A program made the translations under genes and the position numbers. A DNA stretch of 55,440 nt from Halomonas sp. (GTDB lineage Bacteria; Pseudomonadota; Gammaproteobacteria; Pseudomonadales; Halomonadaceae), in NCBI RefSeq assembly GCF_014859505.1, contig NZ_JACUUD010000008.1, positions 1 to 55,440 on the forward strand, read 5' to 3'. Under the pieces are notes generated by a model that was not told the origin of the DNA, made no database searches, and saw nothing but the letters and a program-made list of their open reading frames with translations. The stretch's first letter is position 1. Every line of letters begins with the position of its first letter. This document shows positions 39,981-47,317 of this stretch, one piece after another.

Positions 39981-41558
39981 ATGACCGATATTCACGCCCA
40001 CAAGATCCTGATCCTCGACTTCGGCTCCCAGTACACCCAGCTGATCGCCCGCCGCGTGCGCGAGATCGGCGTCTACTCCGAGATCCGTGCCTTCGACATC
40101 ACCGAGGCCGAGATCCGCGAGTACAACCCCAACGGCATCATCCTCGCCGGCGGCCCGGAATCCGTCACCGAGCTGGGCTCGCCCCGCGCCCCCCAGTGCG
40201 TGTTCGAGATGGGCCTGCCGGTGCTGGGCATCTGCTATGGCATGCAGACCATGGCCGAGCAGCTCGGCGGCGCCGTGGAGGGCTCCCACGTCCGCGAGTT
40301 CGGCTACGCCCAGATACGCGTCGACGAGCCGACCGCGCTGTTCCGCGACATCTCCGACCATATCGACCACGCCACCGGCAAGGGCCTGCTGGACGTGTGG
40401 ATGAGCCATGGTGACAAGGTGGCCCGGGTGCCTGACGCCTTCACCGTCACGGCCTCCACACCGAGCTGCCCCATCGCCGCCATGGCCTGGGAGGAGAAGC
40501 GCTTCTACGGGGTGCAGTTCCACCCCGAGGTGACCCACACCCTCCAGGGCCAGCGCATCCTCGAGCACTTCGTGGTCGAGATCTGCCAGGCCGAGTGCAA
40601 CTGGACCCCGGCCCAGATCATCGAGGACCAGATCCATCGCGTGCGCGAGCAGGTGGGCGACCGCCACGTGCTGCTGGGCCTCTCCGGCGGCGTCGACTCC
40701 TCGGTGGTGGCGGCCCTGCTGCACAAGGCCATCGGCGACCAGCTGACCTGCGTGTTCGTCGACAATGGCCTGCTGCGCAAGGCCGAGGGCGACCAGGTAA
40801 TGGAGACCTTCGCTCGCCACATGGGCGTCAAGGTGATCCGCGTCGACGCCGAGGATCTGTTTCTCTCCCGGCTCGAGGGCGAGGCCGACCCCGAGCTCAA
40901 GCGCAAGATCATCGGCAACACCTTCATCGACGTCTTCGACGCCGAGGCGGCCAAGATCGAGGGCGTGGAGTTCCTGGCCCAGGGCACCATCTACCCGGAC
41001 GTGATCGAGTCGGCCGCCGCCAAGACCGGCAAGGCCCACGTGATCAAGTCACACCACAACGTCGGCGGCCTGCCCGAGACCATGAAGCTCACGCTGGTCG
41101 AGCCGCTGCGCGAGCTCTTCAAGGACGAGGTGCGCAAGCTCGGCGTCGAACTCGGCCTGCCCTACGACATGGTCTACCGCCACCCCTTCCCGGGGCCGGG
41201 CCTGGGCGTGCGCATCCTCGGCGAGGTGAAGAAGGCCTATGCCGACATCCTGCGCGAGGCCGACGCCATCTTCATCGAGGAGCTGCACAATTCCGGCTGG
41301 TACCACAAGACCAGCCAGGCCTTCGCCGTCTTCCTGCCGGTGAAGTCCGTCGGCGTGGTCGGCGACGCCCGCCGCTACGAGTGGGTCATCGCCCTGCGCG
41401 CCGTGGAGACCATCGACTTCATGACCGCCCGCTGGGCCCACCTGCCCTACGAGCTCCTTGAAACGGTCTCCAACCGCATCATCAACGAGATCAGTGGCGT
41501 CTCCCGCGTCACCTACGACGTCTCGAGCAAGCCGCCGGCGACCATCGAGTGGGAGTGA
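39981..41558 (+). CDS. guaA: GMP synthase (glutamine-hydrolysing)
   Basis: 525 aa, the same length as the E. coli enzyme. Converts XMP to GMP. The class I glutamine amidotransferase domain (1-200) has the nucleophile in GICYGMQ (about residue 86) and the His/Glu pair in QFHPEVTHT. The ATP-pyrophosphatase domain has the P-loop [11 protein letters not shown] (about 233-243). The dimerisation domain ends IEWE. The last 18 bases of the gene, stop included, are part of a 20-bp direct repeat that flanks the downstream toxin cassette. Confidence 0.97.
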   Translation: MTDIHAHKILILDFGSQYTQLIARRVREIGVYSEIRAFDITEAEIREYNPNGIILAGGPESVTELGSPRAPQCVFEMGLPVLGICYGMQTMAEQLGGAVEGSHVREFGYAQIRVDEPTALFRDISDHIDHATGKGLLDVWMSHGDKVARVPDAFTVTASTPSCPIAAMAWEEKRFYGVQFHPEVTHTLQGQRILEHFVVEICQAECNWTPAQIIEDQIHRVREQVGDRHVLLGLSGGVDSSVVAALLHKAIGDQLTCVFVDNGLLRKAEGDQVMETFARHMGVKVIRVDAEDLFLSRLEGEADPELKRKIIGNTFIDVFDAEAAKIEGVEFLAQGTIYPDVIESAAAKTGKAHVIKSHHNVGGLPETMKLTLVEPLRELFKDEVRKLGVELGLPYDMVYRHPFPGPGLGVRILGEVKKAYADILREADAIFIEELHNSGWYHKTSQAFAVFLPVKSVGVVGDARRYEWVIALRAVETIDFMTARWAHLPYELLETVSNRIINEISGVSRVTYDVSSKPPATIEWE

Positions 41559-41560
41559 TC
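41541..41560 (+). repeat. direct repeat, left copy (att-like), inside guaA
   Basis: ACCATCGAGTGGGAGTGATC; identical to 42603-42622 and bounded by mismatches on both sides. It encodes TIEWE-stop of GuaA. Confidence 0.9.
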
Positions 41561-41595
41561 ACGGTGCGACGCAGCGCCAGCCATTAGGAATGATG

Positions 41596-41624
41596 AGGCC
41601 ACCCATGCAGTCAGGTGGCCTTTT
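41596..41624 (+). terminator. terminator between guaA and the toxin gene
   Basis: Eight-bp stem (41596-41603/41614-41621) with a 10-base loop and a T4 run (41621-41624). It lies inside the insertion and would stop guaA transcripts before the toxin. Confidence 0.65.
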
Positions 41625-41662
41625 CGATGAGGGAGCGAAATCATGGTCCCAAGGAAGCGGAT

Positions 41663-42400
41663 ATGGCCAGCGATGATGAGCTCATAGCCCAGGCAGTGGC
41701 CTATGCCCGAAGCCATCGGCAGCGTATTGCCCGGGAGAGAACGAACCTGGAGCGCTACTCAGCCGAGGAACGACCGATCTCGATCTTCATGGCGGGATCA
41801 CCAGGCGCGGGCAAGACCGAAGTTTCAAAGGAGTATGTGGCGGCCATCGATGAGCTCAGGGCAGAAGGTTGCGATGGCCTGGGTGGCATCCTGCGCATCG
41901 ACCCCGATGACCTGCGGGAGGAGCTTCCTGGCTACACAGGAAGCAACTCTTGGCTGTTTCAGAGTGCGGTATCCCTTCTGGTAGAGCGGATTCATGACCT
42001 TATGCTCAAGCAGCGGCAATCGTTCATCCTGGACGGTACCCTGGCCAGCCTCGAGGTGGCGAGGAAGAACATTGCTCGCTCCTTGCGCAGACAGCGGGAT
42101 GTGCAAGTTTTCTATGTATATCAAAACCCTCTGCTTGCCTGGCAGTTTGTGTGCGGTCGGGAGAAGGTCGAAGGACGCAACATTCCCCGCGAGAGCTTCA
42201 TCCGCCAGTTCCTGGACGTTCAGGATGTCGTGACGCAACTCAAGCAGGAGTATGGTGGGCGAGTGGCGCTGGACATGATCATCAAGGACAATGATGGCTC
42301 GAACCAGCGATGGGAGACTGACATAGCGTCGATTGATGGTTTTCTACCCGAGCGCTACACTCGAGATGAACTGGAAGCCTTGCTCCCGGAGGGGGTTTGA
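41663..42400 (+). CDS. zeta toxin family kinase
   Basis: 245 aa. Zeta/PezT toxins phosphorylate UDP-N-acetylglucosamine and so block peptidoglycan synthesis; some relatives act on other nucleotides. The P-loop is FMAGSPGAGKTEVS (about 42-51), then RIDPDDLREELPGYTGSNS with the catalytic Asp, SFILDGT, and a late Arg-rich lid segment REKVEGRNIPRESF. AAGGAAG precedes ATG 41663; an earlier GTG at 41615 overlaps the terminator and is unlikely. The third-position G/C preference is weaker than in flanking genes. The partner may be the 49-codon ORF 2 nt downstream. Classical epsilon antitoxin genes lie upstream, so the order is reversed here. Confidence 0.88.
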   Translation: MASDDELIAQAVAYARSHRQRIARERTNLERYSAEERPISIFMAGSPGAGKTEVSKEYVAAIDELRAEGCDGLGGILRIDPDDLREELPGYTGSNSWLFQSAVSLLVERIHDLMLKQRQSFILDGTLASLEVARKNIARSLRRQRDVQVFYVYQNPLLAWQFVCGREKVEGRNIPRESFIRQFLDVQDVVTQLKQEYGGRVALDMIIKDNDGSNQRWETDIASIDGFLPERYTRDELEALLPEGV

Positions 42401-42402
42401 GC

Positions 42403-42552
42403 ATGAAGCATAAAATGGTGAAATCTACTCCACTCACGCATTTTCAGCGGCATGCCTCCGATGAGCAGAAGCAGGCGCTGCGTGCCAAGGTCATCAGCAA
42501 TGCCATTGCGCGCCAGAAGCGAGTCCTGGAGGCGGCCAAGGAAGGGTGCTGA
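42403..42552 (+). CDS. 49-aa ORF coupled to the zeta toxin, possible antitoxin
   Basis: The ATG lies two bases after the toxin stop, so translation is almost certainly coupled. The product is basic and helical (MKHKMVKSTPLTHFQRHASD..., then an amphipathic helix with KQALRAKVISNAIARQKRVLEAA). I do not recognise a named family. Position and size suggest an antitoxin or accessory partner; function is inferred only. It sits within the direct repeats. Confidence 0.6.
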   Translation: MKHKMVKSTPLTHFQRHASDEQKQALRAKVISNAIARQKRVLEAAKEGC

Positions 42553-42602
42553 TGCCTGGCTGACGAAGGTGGGTGCGGTGGATTGCCCAGCGCGCAGTGG
42601 CC

Positions 42603-42622
42603 ACCATCGAGTGGGAGTGATC
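42603..42622 (+). repeat. direct repeat, right copy (att-like)
   Basis: Exact 20-bp copy of the guaA 3' end (41541-41560), 1,062 bp downstream and followed by the hairpin 42640-42670. Confidence 0.9.
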
Positions 42623-42639
42623 CCGCGCCGTAAGACCGA

Positions 42640-42675
42640 CAGGAAACCCGCCCATGTGGCGGGTTTCCTGCTTCT
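42640..42675 (+). terminator. apparent original guaA terminator, now beyond the cassette
   Basis: Perfect 13-bp stem (42640-42652/42658-42670), five-base loop, followed by CTTCT. It begins 18 bases after the right repeat, the place expected for a guaA terminator before insertion. Confidence 0.75.
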
Positions 42676-42840
42676 GGAGGGATCTGACCTTGCCCGGTCT
42701 CTCTGCACATCGATGCCGAGGGCAATACCCGGCTCGGCTGAGCTTGCCGCCATGCCGGGCGCGCGGAATGGATTGACAGCGCCGCGCGGTCGGGCATCAA
42801 TGGAGCCGACCCCGCTGGGGAGCTACCGGGAGAGGCGGCG

Positions 42841-43317
42841 ATGGAACAGCATGACCACGACAGGCACCGCGGACCGCAGCTGCAGCATGACGAGCTGCCC
42901 AAGGAGCACGAGGACCCGCTGATCCGACGGCTGCATCTCATCATCCGTTATGCCATCAGGCTTCTGGCGGTGCTGATGGTGCTGGTGATCATCTGGGGTG
43001 TCCTGGATGTCATGTACGTGCTCTACACCAAGTTCATCTCGCCGCCGGTGCTGTTGTTCGAGGTCAGCGACATCTTCGTGATCTTCGGCGCCTTCATGGT
43101 GGTGCTGATCGCCGTCGAGATCTTCGTCAATATCCGCCTCTACCTGGGCACCAATATCCTGCCCATCCGCCTGGTGGTGGCCACGGCGCTGATGGCGATC
43201 GCCCGGAAGGTGATCATCCTGGATATCGCCACCGTCACCGCCATGGAGATGCTGGCAATCGCCGCCGTGGTGCTGGCGCTGGGGGTGACACATTGGCTGG
43301 TGGGCAAGCCGGACTAG
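42841..43317 (+). CDS. PsiE-family membrane protein
   Basis: 158 aa. A His/Asp-rich cytoplasmic N terminus is followed by four membrane helices (about 35-150) with FISPPVLLFEVSDIFVIFGAFMV and the RLYLGTNILPIRLVVATALMAIARKVI segment characteristic of phosphate-starvation-inducible PsiE-like proteins. Function not known. GGAGAGG precedes ATG 42841. A 170-base spacer separates it from the guaA terminator. Confidence 0.85.
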   Translation: MEQHDHDRHRGPQLQHDELPKEHEDPLIRRLHLIIRYAIRLLAVLMVLVIIWGVLDVMYVLYTKFISPPVLLFEVSDIFVIFGAFMVVLIAVEIFVNIRLYLGTNILPIRLVVATALMAIARKVIILDIATVTAMEMLAIAAVVLALGVTHWLVGKPD

Positions 43318-43340
43318 GCTCTGATGCCTGGCGTGGACGA

Positions 43341-43556
43341 TCAGCGCCACCCCATCAGCCAGGTGTCGTCATCCTTGAGCGCCTGCCAGGGCAGGGTGGT
43401 CTCTCGGTTCGTGTAGACGGCCTCGAGCGTTACCGCGACCACGTTTTCCTCTTCATCGCGCTCCAGCGTCGTCACCAGAAAGTGCTTCTCCTTGTTCCGG
43501 GGCCGTGCCGCGGTCCACTTGCTGTGGTGCAGCTTGTCGGGGTTGATGGCGTTCAT
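43341..43556 (-). CDS. TIGR02450 tryptophan-rich small protein
   Basis: 71 aa. The N-terminal MNAINPDKLHHSKWTAARPRNKEKHFLV, the internal EAVYTNRETTLPWQALKD and the C-terminal WLMGWR follow the TIGR02450 family of gammaproteobacterial Trp-rich proteins of unknown function. CGGAGAGA precedes ATG 43556. Same strand as the MDR reductase upstream (37 nt), so probably co-transcribed. Confidence 0.85.
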   Translation of the reverse strand: MNAINPDKLHHSKWTAARPRNKEKHFLVTTLERDEEENVVAVTLEAVYTNRETTLPWQALKDDDTWLMGWR

Positions 43557-43592
43557 GGTGTCTCTCTCCGGGGGAGCCATTGCGAAGGTCAT

Positions 43593-44591
43593 TCAGAGCC
43601 TTACCAGCATCTTGCCGGTGTTGGCGCCCTCGAACAGGGCCAGGAAGGCATCCGGCGTGCGTTCGAGGCCTTCCTCGACGGTCTCCGCGTAGTCGATCTC
43701 GCCGTTGGCGACCTTCGGGCCGACCTCTTCCAGGAAGCGCGGATAGTCGGCCCAGTGGTCGAAGATGATGAAGCCCTGCATGCGCAGGCGCTGGATCAGC
43801 ACCATGGCCAGGTTGCTCGGCCCGGGTGTCGGCCCCTCGGCGTTGTAGCGGGTGATCATTCCGCACACGGCGATGCGCCCACCGGTGCGCAGGGTGTTGA
43901 GGGCCGCCTCCAGGCAGACGCCGCCGACGTTCTCGTAATAGACGTCGAAGCCCTCGGGGCAGGCCGCCTGCAACGCCTCGGTCAGCTGCTGGGTGTCCCG
44001 GTCGCGGTAGCTCACCGCCTTGATGCCGTGGGACTCCAGCCACGCGAGCTTCTCGGGGGCTCCGGCGATGCCCACCACGGTGCCGCCCCGAGCCTTGGCC
44101 AGCTGCACGGCCAGCGAGCCCACCGCGCCGCTGGCGGCGCTGACCAGCACATTGTCGCCCTCCTGCATCTCGGCGATCTTGTTCAGGCCTGTCCAGGCGG
44201 TCATGCCCGGCATGCCCAGCACGCCAAGGTAGGCCTGCTCCGGCACCTCTATGTTCGGCAGCGGCTCCACCTGGTCGCCCGGCAGCTGGGCAATGTCCCG
44301 CCAGCCGGCCATGTGGCGGACCCTGTCTCCCACGGCCAGGCGTGCGTCACGAGACTCGATCACCTCGCCCACCGCGGCGCCTTCCAGCGGTTCGCCGATG
44401 ACGAAAGGGTCGATGTAGGTCTTCACGCCGCTCATTCGCCCGCGCATGTAGGGGTCCACCGACAGCCATTTGTTGCGGATGCGCACCTCGCCCTCGGCCA
44501 GGGCGGGTAGTTCGGCCTCGTGCAGCTCGAACAGCTCGCGAGCCGGCGTGCCCTGGGGGACGTCGTTGATGGTGAAGTAGCGTGACTGCAT
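43593..44591 (-). CDS. NADP-dependent MDR oxidoreductase (CurA/LTB4-dehydrogenase type)
   Basis: 332 aa zinc-independent medium-chain reductase that reduces alpha,beta-unsaturated carbonyls. The LSVDPYMRGRMSG motif (about 43-55), the Rossmann stretch VLVSAASGAVGSLAVQLAKARG, YYENVGG and CGMITRYNAEGPTPGP are typical. No structural or catalytic zinc cysteines. The substrate cannot be told from sequence; E. coli CurA is the closest well-known type. Starts at ATG 44591 with GGAG upstream. Confidence 0.9.
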   Translation of the reverse strand: MQSRYFTINDVPQGTPARELFELHEAELPALAEGEVRIRNKWLSVDPYMRGRMSGVKTYIDPFVIGEPLEGAAVGEVIESRDARLAVGDRVRHMAGWRDIAQLPGDQVEPLPNIEVPEQAYLGVLGMPGMTAWTGLNKIAEMQEGDNVLVSAASGAVGSLAVQLAKARGGTVVGIAGAPEKLAWLESHGIKAVSYRDRDTQQLTEALQAACPEGFDVYYENVGGVCLEAALNTLRTGGRIAVCGMITRYNAEGPTPGPSNLAMVLIQRLRMQGFIIFDHWADYPRFLEEVGPKVANGEIDYAETVEEGLERTPDAFLALFEGANTGKMLVRL

Positions 44592-44874
44592 GGTGTCTCT
44601 CCTTCGCGGGACGGGGAATTCGCCAGTCTAGGACAGGCGGCGGCGCCCGAGCCAATCTCACCGAGGCGGGGCCAGCGATGTCTGTCGGCCAGGGTGAGGG
44701 GCCAGTGGTACCGATGCAAGGGCGCCCTTCCAGGAGTGGCGTTCCCCTCGAAGGGCGACTTGCTGCTGGGCCTCCTGCCTGCACCCTGCCTAGATGACGG
44801 CCTTCCGGTATCCTGCCGGTAGCGCCGTGGCGGCGTCACGCCGCCGGACGTGTCGAGCAGGCCGCGGCAGGGTG

Positions 44875-44985
44875 TCAGCCAAGGTAGGCCACGTAGGCCT
44901 CGAAGGCGGCGCTTTGCCATTGTGCCTGGCAATGCCAGAACGCGAGGACTTCGGTATCGAAGGTGAATGCGTTGGAATCTTGCAT
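44875..44985 (-). CDS. 36-aa aromatic small protein
   Basis: A strong AGGAGGACTACTACC leader precedes ATG 44985. The product, MQDSNAFTFDTEVLAFWHCQ plus 16 residues ending AYVAYLG, is rich in Phe, Trp and Tyr and is predicted to be a short amphipathic helix. No family recognised. A hairpin (44829-44845) lies beyond its stop and an inverted repeat (45032-45048) upstream. The Shine-Dalgarno makes translation likely; the function is unknown. Confidence 0.55.
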   Translation of the reverse strand: MQDSNAFTFDTEVLAFWHCQAQWQSAAFEAYVAYLG

Positions 44986-45031
44986 GGTAGTAGTCCTCCT
45001 GAGTGGGACACCTTCCACCATAGGCTCTTTT

Positions 45032-45048
45032 TTGTTGCATTGCAGCAA
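45032..45048. promoter_or_regulatory. inverted repeat, operator candidate for the 36-aa gene
   Basis: TTGTTGCA-T-TGCAGCAA, eight-base arms with one mismatch around a single base, 47-63 nt upstream of the 36-aa start. It lies next to a TATGGT element on the minus strand that could be its -10. Confidence 0.4.
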
Positions 45049-45178
45049 AGAATGGTTTATGCAGCTACCCTAATCTGAGCCGAGGACACATCGATCGGCA
45101 GGGGCAGTGAATACAGGGATGATAATCAGTGTCTTGTCAGCGTGGTCGCCAGGCTCTGGAAGCGAACCGTGCTCAAAA

Positions 45179-45367
45179 TCAGCGCAGCTGCACCCTGTCC
45201 AGCGCCGCCGTCAGACGCTCGATCAGCTCGCCGCTGTGGCGCCAGAAGTGCCAGTAGAGCGGCACTTCCAGCACCTGGCCGGGGGCGATGCTGACCAGTT
45301 CGCCTCGGGTCAGCCACTCCTCGGCCTGCATCAGCGGCATCATGCCATGGGGAACGGCGGCAGGCTG
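45179..45367 (-). pseudogene. C-terminal fragment of an ArgP-like LysR regulator
   Basis: The frame encodes PHGMMPLMQAEEWLTRGELV, then SIAPGQVLEVPLYWHFWRHSG and ERLTAALDRVQ. This is the end of the effector-binding domain of the ArgP/IciA-type LysR regulators (GMxP, a Q/E-rich helix, G-E-L-V-x-x-x-P-G, L-Y-W). It follows the TAG of the 85-aa ORF in the same frame and has no start or ribosome site of its own. The rest of the regulator (HTH and most of the substrate-binding domain) is absent from the window. I treat it as a deletion remnant. Confidence 0.7.
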
Positions 45368-45625
45368 CTACCCCAGGCCGCGGCCCAGCAGGTCGTCGGC
45401 CACGGCGCGGGAGGCCTGGGCGAACTCGATGCGTGCCGCGGCAAGGGCGCTGAAATCGCGGGAGTCGCTGTCGCGCTCCAGGCGGTCGAGCAGCGCCTTG
45501 GCCTGGGCCAGGCGGCGGGCGAGAACGGTATCGAACACCAGGCAGGCGTCGGGGACTTCGGGATCGGCAAGCGGCTGGTCGATCAGTTCGGAGGACAGAG
45601 ACGGGCGACAGGGCACGGCGTCCAT
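45368..45625 (-). CDS. 85-aa hypothetical protein
   Basis: MDAVPCRPSLSSELIDQPLA starts at ATG 45625 with AGGA upstream. The product is acidic and helical, with a coiled-coil-like core (LARRLAQAKALLDRLERD) and LAAARIEFAQASRAVADDLLGRGLG at the end. Codon use matches the chromosome, so it looks translated. I do not recognise the family. It stops (TAG) directly against, and in frame with, the ArgP-like fragment, so its C terminus may itself be truncated by the rearrangement. Confidence 0.55.
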   Translation of the reverse strand: MDAVPCRPSLSSELIDQPLADPEVPDACLVFDTVLARRLAQAKALLDRLERDSDSRDFSALAAARIEFAQASRAVADDLLGRGLG

Positions 45626-45684
45626 GGACAGCATCCTGTGTGAACGGAAGACCCGGGGTGGCCGGGAAAAGGCGAATGCCTTTG

Positions 45685-45720
45685 ATCATATCCATAGAGC
45701 CTAATGGCCAGCGTTGTCAA
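45685..45720 (-). promoter_or_regulatory. minus-strand promoter for the 85-aa gene
   Basis: On the minus strand TTGACA (45715-45720) is a perfect -35. TATGGA follows at spacing 18 (45691-45696), and TATGAT six bases later. It lies 66-95 nt upstream of the ORF start. Confidence 0.6.
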
Positions 45721-45738
45721 CAATGCCGAGAGGACGAT

Positions 45739-45762
45739 TTTGTCAACGAGTTTGTCAACGAG
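45739..45762. repeat. tandem 12-bp repeat containing TTGACA
   Basis: TTTGTCAACGAG occurs twice back to back (45739-45750, 45751-45762). Read on the minus strand each copy holds GTTGACAAA, the same core as the -35 at 45715-45720. Three GTTGACAA sites therefore lie within 50 bases. Confidence 0.8.
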
Positions 45763-45889
45763 CGCCGATAGGGCCGTTGCGGTCATGAGGTGGTGGGGCC
45801 CGCTGCGGTTGAAGGTGGCGGCCGGTGGCCCCATGCTGGGTGATTGACGACAATCAGGGGGGGCGTGTCATGGGGTCAAGGAGCATGTC

Positions 45890-46054
45890 ATGGGTGTGAA
45901 GAGCTTTGCCTGGGGCTTGATTGTCCTCGGGGTGGCGCTGGGGCTATTCGGCTGGAGCGCCTGGAATCCGGTGGCCTTCGTGGGGCTGACCCTGGCTGTG
46001 GTGGGGGCGGTGGTGCTGGCCACCCGGCATCGCGGCCCGGGCACGGGGGCCTGA
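45890..46054 (+). CDS. 54-aa two-helix membrane protein
   Basis: AAGGAG precedes ATG 45890. Two hydrophobic segments (about 6-20 and 27-45, SFAWGLIVLGVALGLFG and VAFVGLTLAVVGAVVLA) are joined by SAWNP, and a basic tail RHRGPG follows. No named family recognised; a small inner-membrane protein is the reasonable reading. A terminator follows at 46091. Confidence 0.6.
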   Translation: MGVKSFAWGLIVLGVALGLFGWSAWNPVAFVGLTLAVVGAVVLATRHRGPGTGA

Positions 46055-46090
46055 CAAGCCGCTTCATTGGGCTTATGATGGATGAATTCG

Positions 46091-46128
46091 ACAGTCCTTC
46101 CCCCCTCTCGGGTGGAGGGCTGTTTTTA
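46091..46128 (+). terminator. terminator before rnk
   Basis: Stem 46091-46098/46116-46123 (one G-T pair) with a run of Ts beginning in the 3' arm (46123-46127). Ends the 54-aa gene transcript. Confidence 0.65.
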
Positions 46129-46181
46129 TTGGATGGCCGCCAAGGCTTTCTCTCTGCGTTGACGAGCTATCAGGAGGTCGC

Positions 46182-46595
46182 ATGTCTTACCGCCCCCCCA
46201 TTATCATCAATCGGCTCGATGCCGAGCGCCTGCAGCGTCTGATCGACGATGCCAGCGACAAGGATCTGTTCGTTGCCGATGCCCTCGAGGAGGAGCTCGA
46301 GCGAGGCGAGGTCGTCGATCCCGAGGAGATCCCCGAGGACGTGGTCAGCATGAACAGCCGGATCCAGTTCACCGACCTGACCCGCAACCGCCAGATGATC
46401 CGCACTCTGGTCTACCCCCACGCCCTGGCCACCACCGAGGATGGCATCTCGGTCATGGCGCCGGTGGGTGCCGGGCTGATCGGCCTGCGCATCGGCGACA
46501 CCATCGACTGGCCGCTGCCGGACGGTCACGAGGTCAAGCTGCGCGTCGATGCCATCTTCTGGCAGCCGGAACGCGAGAAGCAGTTCCACCGCTGA
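46182..46595 (+). CDS. rnk: nucleoside diphosphate kinase regulator Rnk
   Basis: 137 aa, GreA/GreB-like C-terminal fold with a short N-terminal hairpin. PIIINRLDAERLQRLI, DVVSMNSRIQF, TLVYPHAL and SVMAPVGAGLIGLRIGDTIDW align well with E. coli Rnk. Rnk binds RNA polymerase in competition with Gre factors and alters NTP pools. AGGAGG precedes ATG 46182. Confidence 0.93.
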   Translation: MSYRPPIIINRLDAERLQRLIDDASDKDLFVADALEEELERGEVVDPEEIPEDVVSMNSRIQFTDLTRNRQMIRTLVYPHALATTEDGISVMAPVGAGLIGLRIGDTIDWPLPDGHEVKLRVDAIFWQPEREKQFHR

Positions 46596-46611
46596 AGGGG
46601 CGTTTACCAGC

Positions 46612-47229
46612 ATGCCGTTTTCTCTCTGGCTCTCCCTGGCGGCAGTCTGCGCCATGGGGGCCATGTCGCCGGGCCCAAGTCTGGCCCTGGTGCTGCGCCA
46701 TACGCTGGGCGGCGGTCGCGCCCCCGGGGTGGTGGCGGGGCTCTCCCATGCGCTGGGCGTTGGGCTCTATGCGCTGCTGACGGTGTGGGGGCTAGGCGCG
46801 CTGATCGTGCGCCAGCCGATGCTGTTCCAGATGATCACCTGGGCCGGCGCGGCCTATCTGGCCTGGCTCGGCCTCAAGGCCCTGCGTGCCGGTCGCGCCG
46901 GCCCGCTGGAGGCCGGCGCGGTGCCCACCACCCGGCGCCAGGCGGCCCGGGAGGGCATGCTGGTGGCGCTGGGCAATCCCAAGCTGATCCTGTTCTTCAT
47001 CGCCCTGCTCAGCCAGTTCGTCACGCCCGACATGAGCCTGGCCGCCAAGGCGGTGATCGTGCTCACGGCGATGATCATCGACGGCGCCTGGTATGTTCTG
47101 GTGGCGGTGGGGCTCTCCCACTCCCGGGTGCTGCCCTGGCTCCAGGTGCGCTCCCACTGGATCAATCGCATTACCGGGGTGCTGCTGCTGGCCCTGGCGT
47201 TGCGCGTGGTGGCCGGGCCGCTGGCGTAG
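46612..47229 (+). CDS. LysE/RhtB family amino-acid exporter
   Basis: 205 aa with about six membrane helices. The signature AMSPGPSLALVLRHTL near the N terminus, GLSHALGVGLYALLTVWG, GNPKLILFFIALL and the C-terminal NRITGVLLLALALRV are diagnostic. The exported amino acid cannot be told. Starts 16 nt after rnk; ATG 46612 gives the conserved N terminus. The broken ArgP-like gene nearby is notable because ArgP regulates argO, a LysE-type exporter, in E. coli. Confidence 0.9.
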   Translation: MPFSLWLSLAAVCAMGAMSPGPSLALVLRHTLGGGRAPGVVAGLSHALGVGLYALLTVWGLGALIVRQPMLFQMITWAGAAYLAWLGLKALRAGRAGPLEAGAVPTTRRQAAREGMLVALGNPKLILFFIALLSQFVTPDMSLAAKAVIVLTAMIIDGAWYVLVAVGLSHSRVLPWLQVRSHWINRITGVLLLALALRVVAGPLA

Positions 47230-47317
47230 GCAAAGTTGATGCCGGTCATCATACCTGTCGTGTGAGTTTCATCAGGCGGTGTTACGCTCTGGTTACTCGT
47301 TGACCGGAATCCCGCCG

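Larger units (their letters stand above)
41541..42622 (+). mobile_element. mini-island integrated at the guaA 3' end
   Basis: A 20-bp sequence spanning the last five guaA codons, the stop and two more bases (41541-41560) recurs exactly at 42603-42622. The 1.04 kb between carries a zeta-type toxin, a 49-codon ORF and a terminator, and uses noticeably more A/T-ending codons than the neighbours. The guaA 3' end is a known integration hotspot for genomic islands. No integrase, transposase or terminal inverted repeat is visible, so this is either a remnant, or an element mobilised in trans. Confidence 0.75.

Noticed and set aside
44592..44874. Gene or RNA between the MDR reductase and the 36-aa ORF
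   Set aside because: No frame with a ribosome site or recognisable family; only a GC hairpin at 44829-44845.
45126..45695. 189-codon minus-strand frame covering the ArgP fragment
   Set aside because: It is a different frame from both the 85-aa ORF and the LysR fragment, with Arg/Pro-rich shadow composition.
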